Origin: Bacteroides sp.
Lineage (GTDB): Bacteria; Bacteroidota; Bacteroidia; Bacteroidales; Bacteroidaceae
Reading direction: 5' to 3'
Length of the DNA stretch: 64,000 bases
Assembly (NCBI GenBank): GCA_017621035.1
Contig: JAGATY010000034.1
Span: forward strand, 1 to 64,000
In this document: piece after piece, positions 34,001-42,355 of the stretch
How positions within the stretch are numbered: the first letter of the stretch is position 1
Layout of the letters: the number at the start of each line of letters is the position of its first letter
Notes under the pieces: model-generated
What the model saw: the letters and a program-made list of their open reading frames with translations, nothing else
Told to the model about the DNA's origin: nothing
The model's database searches: none
Program-made: the position numbers and the translations under genes

Positions 34001-34153
34001 ATTGAGAAACTGCGTATTTATGTGGTGGGTGATAACATGTTCCTGCTTTCTGCCCGCAGAGGGTTTGACCCGAGACAATCATTTACTGGTAGCACAGGAT
34101 ATAACTACTCTGCCGTACGCACAGTTTCATTCGGTATCAATCTCGAATTTTAA
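31028..34153 (+). CDS. SusC-like TonB-dependent transporter, expressed copy
   Basis: This is a complete 1,041-residue SusC homologue. It has the signal peptide MKRKLMLLLACLFVGIGLAT (with AQ following), a carboxypeptidase-regulatory-like domain (about 25-100), a plug with VVDGVPYEGSLNQIAPNDIE and LKDAAANSLYGARGSNGVVL, and a 22-strand barrel ending in FGINLEF. Codons 69-82 coincide with the 41-bp recombination site, so the first 68 codons form a constant 5' end that can be joined to other SusC bodies. It imports an unidentified nutrient with the SusD encoded next. Codon use is more AT-rich than in the two silent cassettes. Confidence 0.95.
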   Translation: MKRKLMLLLACLFVGIGLATAQTQKVTGVVISEEDGLPVVGASVVVKEDPQIGAITDVDGNFILPNVPSSAKTLQVSYIGMQTTEVAIKPNVKVYLKSDTEMLEEVMVVAYGTAKKSSFTGSASVVGGEKISKMQTSNVSKSLEGAMAGVQISQSSGQPGSSGTIYVRGIGSISASKSALIVVDGVPYEGSLNQIAPNDIESMTVLKDAAANSLYGARGSNGVVLITTKKGKSGKVKVTFENRTGVNMRGVPAYDVLDNPQEYYELYWESIRNNALASGKSYLEAGQYASANLIKNLGGYNNYNVADAELVDPITGRLNPAAKLLYHDDWLEEAFRPGLRQENSISLSGGTEKTQYYASLGYLYDNSYTVNSNMQRINARVKIDQEVNKWFKAGFNLAYSNVKTNSPNVGGSNYSSIFMFGQTVAPIYPVYMYDENGNKIMDAQGNPRYDYGVEMGKRPFGANAHPIAQQLNDIYEGNADVINAKAYAEFSFLKDFKLTVNASMDNFNSRYVDFQTPIGGDAANVNGRGTVEMTRYFVLNANQLLNWSHTYAEKHTFEVLLGHETKSDRSQNVWARKENFLVPDNPELGNAAKLSDASSASAEYALEGFFGQLKYDYDNKYYFSSSYRRDASSRFHPDNRWGSFWSVGASWRINKEEFLSNATWINDLKFKVSYGTQGNDGLGNSKPYLDQYQVVPNGGEIGINYIFRGNKNITWEKSKNFNTGFEFRLWDRFSGNIEYFRKDTYDLLYAKPLPPSAGVPSSIYENTMSMRNEGFEMELAYDIFKENNFKWNVSLNATHYKNKLLELPADRPQEGWATGGYFRKIGKPLYNYYDYMFAGVDPETGDALYWADDIDESGEVIGKKKVVGTSAATRYELDKSPTPDLYGGFSSNLEFAGFDLALNFAYQLGGYVYDSQYDGLMGSGSAGNNWHKDIFNRWTPENRNTNVPRLQEGSLNQSVSGDYSLTSASYLSLRNVTLGYTFPKRWLNKANIEKLRIYVVGDNMFLLSARRGFDPRQSFTGSTGYNYSAVRTVSFGINLEF
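31232..31272 (+). repeat. Recombination site A (in the expressed SusC)
   Basis: This 41-bp sequence starts at codon 69 of the expressed SusC and is exactly repeated at sites B (inverted) and C (direct). The dyad ACTT-TGC-AAGT is at 31244-31254. Reading frame is the same at all three sites, so every exchange would give an intact protein. Confidence 0.92.
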
Positions 34154-34177
34154 TTAAACGACTAAAAGAGAATTTAT

Positions 34178-35710
34178 ATGAAAATTACAAAGATATTAAT
34201 GATTTCGGCTGTTGCCTCCTTTTCTTTGGCAAGTTGCGGTGACGATTTCTTTGAAACAGAATATTCTGACGTTGCAACGAAAGATCAAATTGATGAGATT
34301 GGCAATTCAAGCCCCGATGCATTGATTAAGGTTGTTGAGCCCTTGATGCTTGGCTTGAATAACTATACTTGCCAATATAATACCCAGAGCAGTAGTAATA
34401 CTGTACACGAAGATTTCGGTCTGATGGGTATCTACCATTTGGGAGATGTTATGAACGACGATTTGGCTTTCTATAGCCGTGGTTCTGGCTGGTTTACTTA
34501 TGACTATGAATTGGACTATTGGAGTGAACAATATAAGCGTCCGTTCTTTTATTGGAACTTCTTCTATTCAGTCATTGCCAAATCAAATGACATTATCTCT
34601 ATGATTTCGCCTGAAGTGACAGACACCAAGTTAAAGGCTTATCGCGGTGCTGCCTTGGCTTATCGTGGCTTTGCACATGCCTACTTGGCTCAGATGTACC
34701 AACAGACTTATATTGGTAATGAAGATACACCGGGTGTACCCATTGTGTTAACCCCTGCTGAGGCAGAATTTGCTGTAGCCGGCCGTGCTCCTTTACGTCA
34801 GGTTTATGCACAAGTGGAGAAAGACTTCAAGGAGGCTATCCAATTCTTGGAAGGATATGAACGTCCCAACAAGACAATGATTGACGCTCAGGTTGCTGCC
34901 GGTCTCTATTCTCGCATCTGTTTGGTAACAAACAACTGGGATGATGCTATCACTTACGCCCGCATGGCTCGCAATGGCTATTCTGTATACACCCCGGATG
35001 AATTGCTTGCTAATAATGCTTTTAATAACATCAATGCTGCAGAGTGGATCTGGGGTATGGACATCACGGCAGAAACTACTACTATGTTTGCCTCATTCTT
35101 CTCATTTATGTGTGCGTATGATGCAGGTTATGGTGGTGATGGAGGTCAATATCGTATGATTGATGCCAAATTGTTCAGTCAAATGAGTGATGCAGACGTT
35201 CGTCGTTTGCTATTCAAGCACAGCAGTAATGGCATTGAATATACCAAGCAAGAAGCCGGTTTCCCTGATTACACAAATATCAAGTTCAAGAAAGTGGCAA
35301 ACTGGGAAGCAGATTATCTCTACATGCGTACTTCTGAAATGATTCTGAATGAGGCTGAAGCTTTGGCACACAAAGGTGACCTGACCGGTGCCGCTACAGT
35401 ATTGAAAGAGTTGATGAGCCAACGCGACGAATCTTGGAATCAGACATCGGTTACTGCTGATGAGGTTTATCAACAACGTCGACTGGAATTGTGGGGTGAA
35501 GGTTTCTCTTTGTTTGACCACTTGCGTCTTAAGAAAGGTGTAGAACGAAACTACGAGGGAACCAACCACTTGTCTAGTGCACTCTTTACAATTGATGCAA
35601 ACAGCTGGTACTTACATTTCCAGATTCCATTGCGCGAATTGGATAATAGCGATGCTATCAGTGCAGAAGAGCAGAATCCGGCTCCGACCGAAAGTAAGTT
35701 CAAGAATTAA
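34178..35710 (+). CDS. SusD/RagB-family lipoprotein, expressed cassette
   Basis: This is a 510-residue surface lipoprotein. The signal peptide MKITKILMISAVASFSLASC has its acylated Cys at 20 and is followed by GDDFFETE, an acidic export signal. AALAYRGFAHAYLAQMYQQT is the SusD helical-repeat signature and QQRRLELWGEGFSLFDHLRL the C-terminal one. It pairs with the SusC 24 bp upstream. It is clearly less similar to the SusD proteins of the two silent cassettes than those are to each other, so it probably binds a different ligand. Confidence 0.94.
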   Translation: MKITKILMISAVASFSLASCGDDFFETEYSDVATKDQIDEIGNSSPDALIKVVEPLMLGLNNYTCQYNTQSSSNTVHEDFGLMGIYHLGDVMNDDLAFYSRGSGWFTYDYELDYWSEQYKRPFFYWNFFYSVIAKSNDIISMISPEVTDTKLKAYRGAALAYRGFAHAYLAQMYQQTYIGNEDTPGVPIVLTPAEAEFAVAGRAPLRQVYAQVEKDFKEAIQFLEGYERPNKTMIDAQVAAGLYSRICLVTNNWDDAITYARMARNGYSVYTPDELLANNAFNNINAAEWIWGMDITAETTTMFASFFSFMCAYDAGYGGDGGQYRMIDAKLFSQMSDADVRRLLFKHSSNGIEYTKQEAGFPDYTNIKFKKVANWEADYLYMRTSEMILNEAEALAHKGDLTGAATVLKELMSQRDESWNQTSVTADEVYQQRRLELWGEGFSLFDHLRLKKGVERNYEGTNHLSSALFTIDANSWYLHFQIPLRELDNSDAISAEEQNPAPTESKFKN

Positions 35711-35735
35711 TTTTACAATTTAAGTAAAGAAGAAA

Positions 35736-36521
35736 ATGAAAAAGTTAAGTATAATCGCATTATTAGCTTACACATTCTTCACAACCTCTTGTGAAACCGA
35801 TGCAGTTCTTGATGACACCCGTACAGCAGAGGTTACTGCTCCTACCGTATCATTTGAGGTTTCTGTGAATAAATACGATGCCAACTTTACACTGTCAACG
35901 TCAACAGGAACTCCTGCTGCCAGAGAAATCGGTGTAATGATTAGTAAAGAGAACCAGCCGACAGCCGAAAATTCAGAGGTTTTTGTTGCTGATGCATCAG
36001 GTGCAATCACAGCTTCTCTTATTCCGGGAACAACCTATTATGCAGTTGCTTATGCGCTGACAGCCAACAAATTGGTTATTTCTGATGTAAAATCATTCAC
36101 TACAGAATCTCATCCATTGGGGGCATTCTTGGGAGCAAAGACCATGACTGCTTACAACCTTTTTGCAGGAGACTATACTGATATGCCAATTACCATCAGC
36201 ACTGATGCAAATGATGAAACAGTTGCCTACATTACTGGTCTTGGTTCAGAGCAAGTTACACTACCACTAGGTGAAATTAAGTTGGTATTCGATCTTGATA
36301 ACAACACAGTAACCATCCCGAATGGTCAGATTATTGAAGAACCTAAATACGGCTCATATCGTTGGGTGGCTTTAGATACCCAAATGAACCCTGTAGCAGG
36401 TGATATTGTCGGTACTATTCAAGATGGTGTTATTGAGTTTGATACATTGGCTGCAATGATTATAGAAGGTAACAATGCAGGATTTTTCCATTGGGGTTGT
36501 TTTTATATCAGCATTCAATGA
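35736..36521 (+). CDS. Surface lipoprotein, expressed cassette
   Basis: This is a 261-residue lipoprotein. The signal peptide ends in FFTTSC, followed by ETDAVLDD. Residues about 35-125 look like a fibronectin-III-type beta domain (TPAAREIGVMIS, PGTTYYAVAYALT). The C-terminal half has alternating strands and ends in HWGCFYISIQ. It occupies the SusE/F position, 25 bp after SusD, and probably aids ligand capture. I do not recognise a named family. Confidence 0.75.
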   Translation: MKKLSIIALLAYTFFTTSCETDAVLDDTRTAEVTAPTVSFEVSVNKYDANFTLSTSTGTPAAREIGVMISKENQPTAENSEVFVADASGAITASLIPGTTYYAVAYALTANKLVISDVKSFTTESHPLGAFLGAKTMTAYNLFAGDYTDMPITISTDANDETVAYITGLGSEQVTLPLGEIKLVFDLDNNTVTIPNGQIIEEPKYGSYRWVALDTQMNPVAGDIVGTIQDGVIEFDTLAAMIIEGNNAGFFHWGCFYISIQ

Positions 36522-36560
36522 TACAGAATCTGCTGATACACAGTTATCATTGTATATCTA

Positions 36561-36601
36561 AATAAGAAAAGGGTGCATGTTAAACGCACCCTTTTCTTAT
36601 T
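36561..36601. terminator. Bidirectional terminator of the expressed cassette
   Basis: AATAAGAAAAGGGTGC (36561-36576) and GCACCCTTTTCTTATT (36586-36601) form a perfect 16-bp stem with A- and T-rich outer parts. It serves the rightward cassette and could also stop leftward transcription from the toxin gene. Confidence 0.9.
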
Positions 36602-36655
36602 TAGGCAAAAGCAATACAATCTTTATGACTTTCCAAACCTTATCTGCTACTAGAT

Positions 36656-37066
36656 TTATTGCGAAAGCAAATCCAAGAACTTCTGAAGCGCAATAATATT
36701 CACCTTGGGAAAAGATATTTGCATAAGGGCATCAAAGTGGTGGTCTTCGGAGACAATATAGGTAGCATTGGCCGCAATGGCACAATCTACAAACTTGTTA
36801 TCATCTTTATCCTGAGTTATCAGATGAAAATGGTAATAGGGATTCACAAAAACGACATAAGGCGAATTTATCAATGTCTGAATAACATTGGCTGCAATAG
36901 CCGAAGTTGTTTTTAGTGAGATAATTTCTTCGTATTCTTCCAATATCTCATTAGAAACGCATAGCTTATATTTACCCTCATGTAGGGATTTCCATACACC
37001 GAAATAGTTACCTCGCTTGGACAGTGAAGCTATTAAGCAATTGGTGTCTAGAACAATTTGAGTCAT
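36656..37066 (-). CDS. PIN-domain toxin
   Basis: This is a 136-residue PIN-domain protein of the COG1569 type. Acidic residues that bind metal in such RNases are visible: Asp7 in IVLDTNCL, Glu in EILEEYEEI, and the cluster DKDDNKFVDCAI and SEDHHF. It probably cleaves RNA unless neutralised. It overlaps the small upstream gene by four bases (ATGA type), the usual antitoxin-toxin arrangement. The pair lies between recombination sites A and C. Confidence 0.85.
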   Translation of the reverse strand: MTQIVLDTNCLIASLSKRGNYFGVWKSLHEGKYKLCVSNEILEEYEEIISLKTTSAIAANVIQTLINSPYVVFVNPYYHFHLITQDKDDNKFVDCAIAANATYIVSEDHHFDALMQISFPKVNIIALQKFLDLLSQ

Positions 37067-37284
37067 TGGCGGTAAGGAGTGCGAAGATGTTCATGCAGAA
37101 GATTCTCATTTTTCTCTTGGTTCCACTCTCCGGTGTCCCACAACTTATCCATCTCTTCTTCAGCTTTTTGGGCAAAAAAAGAAGCCAGAACATTCTTTAT
37201 GTCATCCAAAGTCTTATCGTCTTTAGCGAAAGACATCATCTTTAACAGATGTAATTGTGCTGGGGTTAGTGCTATCTGTTTCAT
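37063..37284 (-). CDS. Probable antitoxin of the PIN toxin
   Basis: This is a 73-residue, highly charged helical protein (MKQIALTPAQLHLLKMMSFA, then repeated Asp/Glu/Lys). It is upstream of and overlapping the PIN toxin gene by four bases. No DNA-binding fold is obvious to me. Its role is inferred from size, charge and position. A promoter-like pair lies upstream at 37318-37346. Confidence 0.75.
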   Translation of the reverse strand: MKQIALTPAQLHLLKMMSFAKDDKTLDDIKNVLASFFAQKAEEEMDKLWDTGEWNQEKNENLLHEHLRTPYRQ

Positions 37285-37317
37285 AATTATTCCTCACGTT
37301 CTCACTACATGTTAGCG

Positions 37318-37346
37318 CAAAGGTACATACTTTTCTCTAAAAACAA
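37318..37346 (-). promoter_or_regulatory. Putative promoter of the toxin-antitoxin pair
   Basis: The minus strand has TTG (37346-37344), 18 bp, then TACCTTTG (37325-37318), ending 34 bp before the antitoxin ATG. Confidence 0.6.
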
Positions 37347-37713
37347 GAAGCTTCGTTTAAAAGTTTTCCATATGTAATAAGAAATAATTACAAATAGTAC
37401 AGCTAATAAGAAAGAGCCAGAGAACTTTTTGAGTGATAAAAACTAGTTGTAAAAGAGAACAGGATAGAAGATTTAGAGTGACAAAAAAGAGTATAAAAAA
37501 GATGGCAAAGAACAAATTGGTAGCAAAAAAGAGTCCTACAAATTATCTATCTGTCTAGATATAAGCTAATTATCTTTCATCTTGGGTAGAAGGACGGTAG
37601 AATTTTCTACTTTCACTCCCTCCACAGGTACTTCTTTCAGCCCTAAATTTTAAAACCATAGTTCAGGAGATGGATTATATCGTATTGTAATTCAATTATT
37701 TGCATCAGCTTTT
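37347..37713. other. Spacer before the silent right SusC copy
   Basis: This 367-bp AT-rich stretch has no gene and no convincing promoter facing the SusC body. Its end joins the 41-bp site abruptly, which is why the right cassette is judged silent in this orientation. Confidence 0.55.
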
Positions 37714-37754
37714 AGTTCCGCGAAGACTTTGCAAGTGTCATACATCGGTATGCA
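37714..37754 (+). repeat. Recombination site C (right, direct)
   Basis: This is an exact 41-bp copy of site A in the same orientation. Near-identity with the expressed SusC resumes shortly after it: about 80 bp around 37778-37857 match 31296-31375 almost base for base. Confidence 0.92.
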
Positions 37755-40695
37755 GACTGTAGAGACTGCTATCAAACCGAATGTAAAGGTGTATCTGAAG
37801 TCTGATACTGAGATGCTTGAGGAAGTTATGGTAGTAGCTTATGGTACTGCCAAGAAATCGGCATTTACCGGTTCGGCTTCAGTTATGAAGTCAGAGACTT
37901 TGGAGAAGCGCCAGGTATCTAACCTTACCAATGCGCTGTCCGGTGCTGTTTCTGGTGTACAAACAACTAGTTCTAACGGTCAGCCGGGTACCAGTGCTAC
38001 TGTACGTATCCGTGGTATCGGTTCTATGTCTGCCAGCAACGCTCCGTTGTATGTTGTAGACGGTATTCCTTATGAAGGTGATATTTCTGCCATCAACACA
38101 CAGGATATCGAGTCTATGACTGTATTGAAGGATGCTGCTGCCGCTGCTTTGTATGGTGCTCGTGGTGCCAACGGTGTAATCTTGGTTACTACCAAGAAAG
38201 GTAAGAGCGGTAAGGCTACTATCACAGCCGAAGCTCGTTGGGGTGTGAACTCACGTATGATTAAGAACTATGATGTAATGCAGGATGCTAACAGATACAT
38301 GGAGTTGGTTTACCAATCATTATATAATGGTGCTTACTACAATACCGGTTACAGTGCTACTGAATCTCACATCCGTGCCAACAAGAATATCTTCTCAGCT
38401 CTGGGTTACAAGATGTACACAGTTCCTGCAGGCCAGACTCTGATTGGTGTTAACGGTAAGATGAACCCGAACGCAACTTTGGGTTACAGCGACGGTACTT
38501 ATTTCTATACTCCGGATAACTGGGCAGACAACTCATTCTCTAACGAGTTGCGCCAAGAGTATAACGTAAGCATTCGTGGCGGTTCTGACAACGTTAACTA
38601 CTACCTCTCTGCAGGTTATTTGTCTGACAACGGTGTTATTGAAAATTCAGGTTTTGAGCGTATCTCTACTCGTTTGAATGTAGACTACCAAGCTAAGAAG
38701 TGGTTGAAGGTGGGTGCTAACATGGGTTACACCAACTCTATCAGTAAATACCCCGGTGAGCAGACCAGTACAAACTCATCCAGTAACGCATTCTACATTG
38801 CCAATGCTATTGCTCCTGTTTACCCGATGTTTGTACGCAATGCCGACGGCACTTTCCAATACGATGCTAACTCAGGCAAGCGTGTATATGACTATGGTGA
38901 TGGTTACAGCACAAACTACACTCGTAACTTCATGTCTATCTCTAACCCTGCCAGTGACTTGATTTACAACAAGACAGAATACTTGATGGACATTTTCGAT
39001 GCTAAGTGGTTTGCTGATGTTGACATCATCGACGGCTTGAAGGTAAAAGCCACACTCGGTTTACACATTGACAACACTCGCTACCATGATGTTGGTAACA
39101 GATACTATGGACAGAATGCTGAATACGGTGGTTCTGTAACACAAGACTACACTCGCTCTTACGTACTCGACCAACAATACTTGGTTACTTACAAGAAGCA
39201 GTTCGGTAAGCACAACATTGACGCATTGGTTGGTTACGAAAGCATGGAATATAACTTTGAGAACCTCTATGCTTACGGTTACAACATGTACAACGATAAC
39301 AACTGGACAGTAAGTAACGTTATCGACCGTATCAACGGTTCAGGTTCTTACGGTGAGTTGGCTCGCGTAGGTATTTTGTCACGTGTAAGCTACGACTTCG
39401 ACGAGAAGTACTATGGTAGCTTGTCATTCCGTCGCGATGCTTCTTCACGCTTCCACAAAGACAACCGTTGGGGTAACTTCTGGTCAGCTTCTTTCGCATG
39501 GGTGCTGAACAAGGAAAGCTTCCTGGAAGATGTTGAGTGGATTGACGTATTGAAGTTCAAGGCTTCTTTCGGTCAGCAAGGTAACGACGGTCTGTTGTAT
39601 AGCGGTTCTTCTTCACACAACTACTATGCATACGTTGACCAATTCAAGGTAACCGGTTCTGACGGTTCTTTCGCTGACGCTACTTTGACTTACAAGGGTA
39701 ACAAAGACATCTCTTGGGAAACTTCTAACGCACTGAACGTGGGTGTTGACTTCACTTTGTGGAATGGTAAATTGGACGGTACCATCGAGTACTTCAGCCG
39801 TCAGACAGAAGACATGTTGTACTACAAGCCGACAGCTATCATCAACGGTTACACTGAGTACCCGATGAACATCGGTTCTGTACGCAACTCTGGTTTGGAA
39901 ATCGAGTTGAACTATACCCCGATTGAAACCAGCAACCTGAAGTGGACTATCAACTGGAACGGTACTATGATGAAGAACAAGATCATTGAACTGCACCCCG
40001 ACCTGGAAGGTGAAATGATTAGCGGAAGCTACATCTACCGTGAAGGTGAATCTATGTATCAATTCTACATGCCGAAGTGGGCTGGCGTTGACTCCGAAAC
40101 AGGTTTGGCTCAATACTGGGCTAAAGATGCTGACGGTAAGGAATACAAGACTGAGAACTGGAGTACTGCATACAACACCAACCGCGTAGCCAGCGGTGAC
40201 TTGCTGCCGGATATCTACGGTGGTTTGGGTTCTACATTGACAGCTTACGGTTTCGACCTCTCTATCCAATGTGCTTATCAGTTGGGCGGTACTATGTACG
40301 ACAGCGGTTACGCTTCATTCATGCACAGCGGTACTACCAGTTCAATCGGTCGCAACTGGCACAAGGATATCCTGAATGCTTGGACTCCGGAGAACAAGAA
40401 CACAGACGTTCCTCGTTTGAGCAACATCGACTCTTATGCCAACTCAAACTCCAGCCGTTTCTACACAAGCTCAGACTACTTTGCTATCAACAACATCACA
40501 TTGGGTTACACCCTGCCGAAGAAGTGGTCTAGAAAAGCTGGCATCGAAAGCATCCGCATCTACGGTGCTGCCGACAACGTAGCTTTGTTCTCTGCACGTC
40601 GTGGTTTCGACCCGCGCATGAGCTTCACAACAGCTACAACTTCTACTTATACTTCTTTGCGTACCATCTCAGGTGGTGTGAAGTTGACATTCTAA
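37714..40695 (+). CDS. SusC-like TonB-dependent transporter, silent right copy
   Basis: This is a 993-codon SusC homologue without a start, signal peptide or first 68 codons. It begins at the 41-bp site in the frame of the expressed gene. Plug motifs VVDGIPYEGDISAINTQDIE and LKDAAAAALYGARGANGVIL are intact, and the barrel ends in GGVKLTF. A fusion with the constant 5' end would have 1,061 residues. It is much closer to the left silent copy than to the expressed one over its length. Since site C is direct to A, a single exchange with A would delete rather than invert; two inversions are needed to express it. Confidence 0.92.
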   Translation, partial: SSAKTLQVSYIGMQTVETAIKPNVKVYLKSDTEMLEEVMVVAYGTAKKSAFTGSASVMKSETLEKRQVSNLTNALSGAVSGVQTTSSNGQPGTSATVRIRGIGSMSASNAPLYVVDGIPYEGDISAINTQDIESMTVLKDAAAAALYGARGANGVILVTTKKGKSGKATITAEARWGVNSRMIKNYDVMQDANRYMELVYQSLYNGAYYNTGYSATESHIRANKNIFSALGYKMYTVPAGQTLIGVNGKMNPNATLGYSDGTYFYTPDNWADNSFSNELRQEYNVSIRGGSDNVNYYLSAGYLSDNGVIENSGFERISTRLNVDYQAKKWLKVGANMGYTNSISKYPGEQTSTNSSSNAFYIANAIAPVYPMFVRNADGTFQYDANSGKRVYDYGDGYSTNYTRNFMSISNPASDLIYNKTEYLMDIFDAKWFADVDIIDGLKVKATLGLHIDNTRYHDVGNRYYGQNAEYGGSVTQDYTRSYVLDQQYLVTYKKQFGKHNIDALVGYESMEYNFENLYAYGYNMYNDNNWTVSNVIDRINGSGSYGELARVGILSRVSYDFDEKYYGSLSFRRDASSRFHKDNRWGNFWSASFAWVLNKESFLEDVEWIDVLKFKASFGQQGNDGLLYSGSSSHNYYAYVDQFKVTGSDGSFADATLTYKGNKDISWETSNALNVGVDFTLWNGKLDGTIEYFSRQTEDMLYYKPTAIINGYTEYPMNIGSVRNSGLEIELNYTPIETSNLKWTINWNGTMMKNKIIELHPDLEGEMISGSYIYREGESMYQFYMPKWAGVDSETGLAQYWAKDADGKEYKTENWSTAYNTNRVASGDLLPDIYGGLGSTLTAYGFDLSIQCAYQLGGTMYDSGYASFMHSGTTSSIGRNWHKDILNAWTPENKNTDVPRLSNIDSYANSNSSRFYTSSDYFAINNITLGYTLPKKWSRKAGIESIRIYGAADNVALFSARRGFDPRMSFTTATTSTYTSLRTISGGVKLTF

Positions 40696-40724
40696 TTTAA
40701 TTAACTACATCAAAGAATAAAGAT

Positions 40725-42320
40725 ATGAAGAAATTAAATAAAATAGCACTCTCTGCTCTGTCTACGTTGGCATTGGTAGGTTGCGCTGACCTGGATACCG
40801 CTCCATTAAGCTCTACCGTAACTGCCGACCAGAAATCAGAAGTGGTTGCCGCAAACCCGGCAATGGTTAAGGCCGGTGTTACCGGTATCAGCGCTAACTT
40901 CACTGTATTTGGCGCTACTTATGGCGAAGGTCAGCACAACGACTTCGGTTACCCCAGCATCATGTTGATGACCGACTCAAGAGGTACCGATATGGTAGGT
41001 TTTGACACCGGTTACAACTGGTTCGCCTCTCCGCTGATATTGGCAGACTGTACTAACACCAGCGCTGTTACACGCATGCAGTGGACTACACTCTACAACC
41101 AGATTTTCTCTGCCAACAGTGTAATCTCCCTGATTGACCCTGAGACAGAAGACGCTACTCTGCAAGGTTATCTGGCACAGGCCTTGGCCATCCGTGCTTT
41201 CGACTACTTCCAGTTGGTACAGCTCTATCAGTTCACCTACAAGGGCAATGAAGATAAGTTGGGTGTGCCCATCATCACTCCGGAAAATGCCACTCAGGTT
41301 GCTACTGAAGGTTTGGCTCGCTCTACCGTAAAAGAGGTGTATGAGTTTGTTTTGAACGACATCAACAAGGCCATCGAACTGATTGAGACAAGCGGTTATG
41401 CTCCCGACAATGAAGAGGCCGGTTATAAGCGTTATGTAGGTTTGGATGTTGCTTACGGTCTCCGTGCACGTATCAACCTGGTAATGCAGAACTGGAGTGG
41501 CGCTTTGGCAGATGCTGTAAACGCATTGAACAACACAGCTGCTCAACCCTACTCTATGGACGAAGCTTCCACTCCCGCTTTCATCGACATCGAGGATGAC
41601 TCTTGGATGTGGGGTATCTACATCACAGAGAAAGACCGTGTATCTACTACCGGTATCTGTAACTTCCCCTCTCACATGGGTTCTCTGAACTACGGTTACG
41701 CATCAGTAGGTGCATGGCGTATGATCAACAAGAAGTTGTTCAACACCATTCCTGAAACTGACGTACGTCGTGGCTGGTTTTTGGATAAGGATGGTCTCTC
41801 TGTCAACCTGACTGCAGCACAACAGAAATACATCACCAATGCCGGTGCTCCCGACTACACTCAGGTGAAGTTTGCTCCTAACGGTGCTCCGGGTACTTCT
41901 AACAACGCTTGTGACATTCCTATGATGCGTGTAGAAGAGATGATTCTTATCAAGGCTGAAGCAGAAGCTATGGGTGGTGCTCCCGCAACCGGTGCTGCAA
42001 CACTGCAAGAGTTTGTACAGACTTACCGTGACCCCGAATACACTTGTACAGCTACTACTGCAGAAGCTGTTCAGGATGCAGTATGGCAACAACGTCGTAT
42101 CGAGTTCTGGGGTGAAGGTATCTCTTGGTTCGACATCATGCGTCTGAACAAGGGTATCGACCGTCGTGGTGGTGGTTTCCCCGAAACCGGTGTGTTCAAC
42201 ATTGCTCCGGGTTCAGACATCATGGTTTACTCTATCCCGCAGGCTGAAGAACAGTACAACAAGCTGATTGTCAACAATCCTACTGTTTCACAGCCCGACC
42301 CGATTCCAGATGAAGAATAA
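40725..42320 (+). CDS. SusD/RagB-family lipoprotein, right cassette
   Basis: This is a 531-residue surface lipoprotein. The signal peptide ends in LALVGC, followed by ADLDTAPLSS. The signatures QALAIRAFDYFQLVQLYQFT and QQRRIEFWGEGISWFDIMRL are clear SusD features. It is very similar to the left-cassette SusD, including the shared CTATTAEAVQDAVW, and the two probably arose by duplication. It lies 29 bp downstream of the silent SusC body. Confidence 0.93.
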   Translation: MKKLNKIALSALSTLALVGCADLDTAPLSSTVTADQKSEVVAANPAMVKAGVTGISANFTVFGATYGEGQHNDFGYPSIMLMTDSRGTDMVGFDTGYNWFASPLILADCTNTSAVTRMQWTTLYNQIFSANSVISLIDPETEDATLQGYLAQALAIRAFDYFQLVQLYQFTYKGNEDKLGVPIITPENATQVATEGLARSTVKEVYEFVLNDINKAIELIETSGYAPDNEEAGYKRYVGLDVAYGLRARINLVMQNWSGALADAVNALNNTAAQPYSMDEASTPAFIDIEDDSWMWGIYITEKDRVSTTGICNFPSHMGSLNYGYASVGAWRMINKKLFNTIPETDVRRGWFLDKDGLSVNLTAAQQKYITNAGAPDYTQVKFAPNGAPGTSNNACDIPMMRVEEMILIKAEAEAMGGAPATGAATLQEFVQTYRDPEYTCTATTAEAVQDAVWQQRRIEFWGEGISWFDIMRLNKGIDRRGGGFPETGVFNIAPGSDIMVYSIPQAEEQYNKLIVNNPTVSQPDPIPDEE

Positions 42321-42355
42321 GGATTGATTTAACAACTCAAAGAATATTTAAGCAT

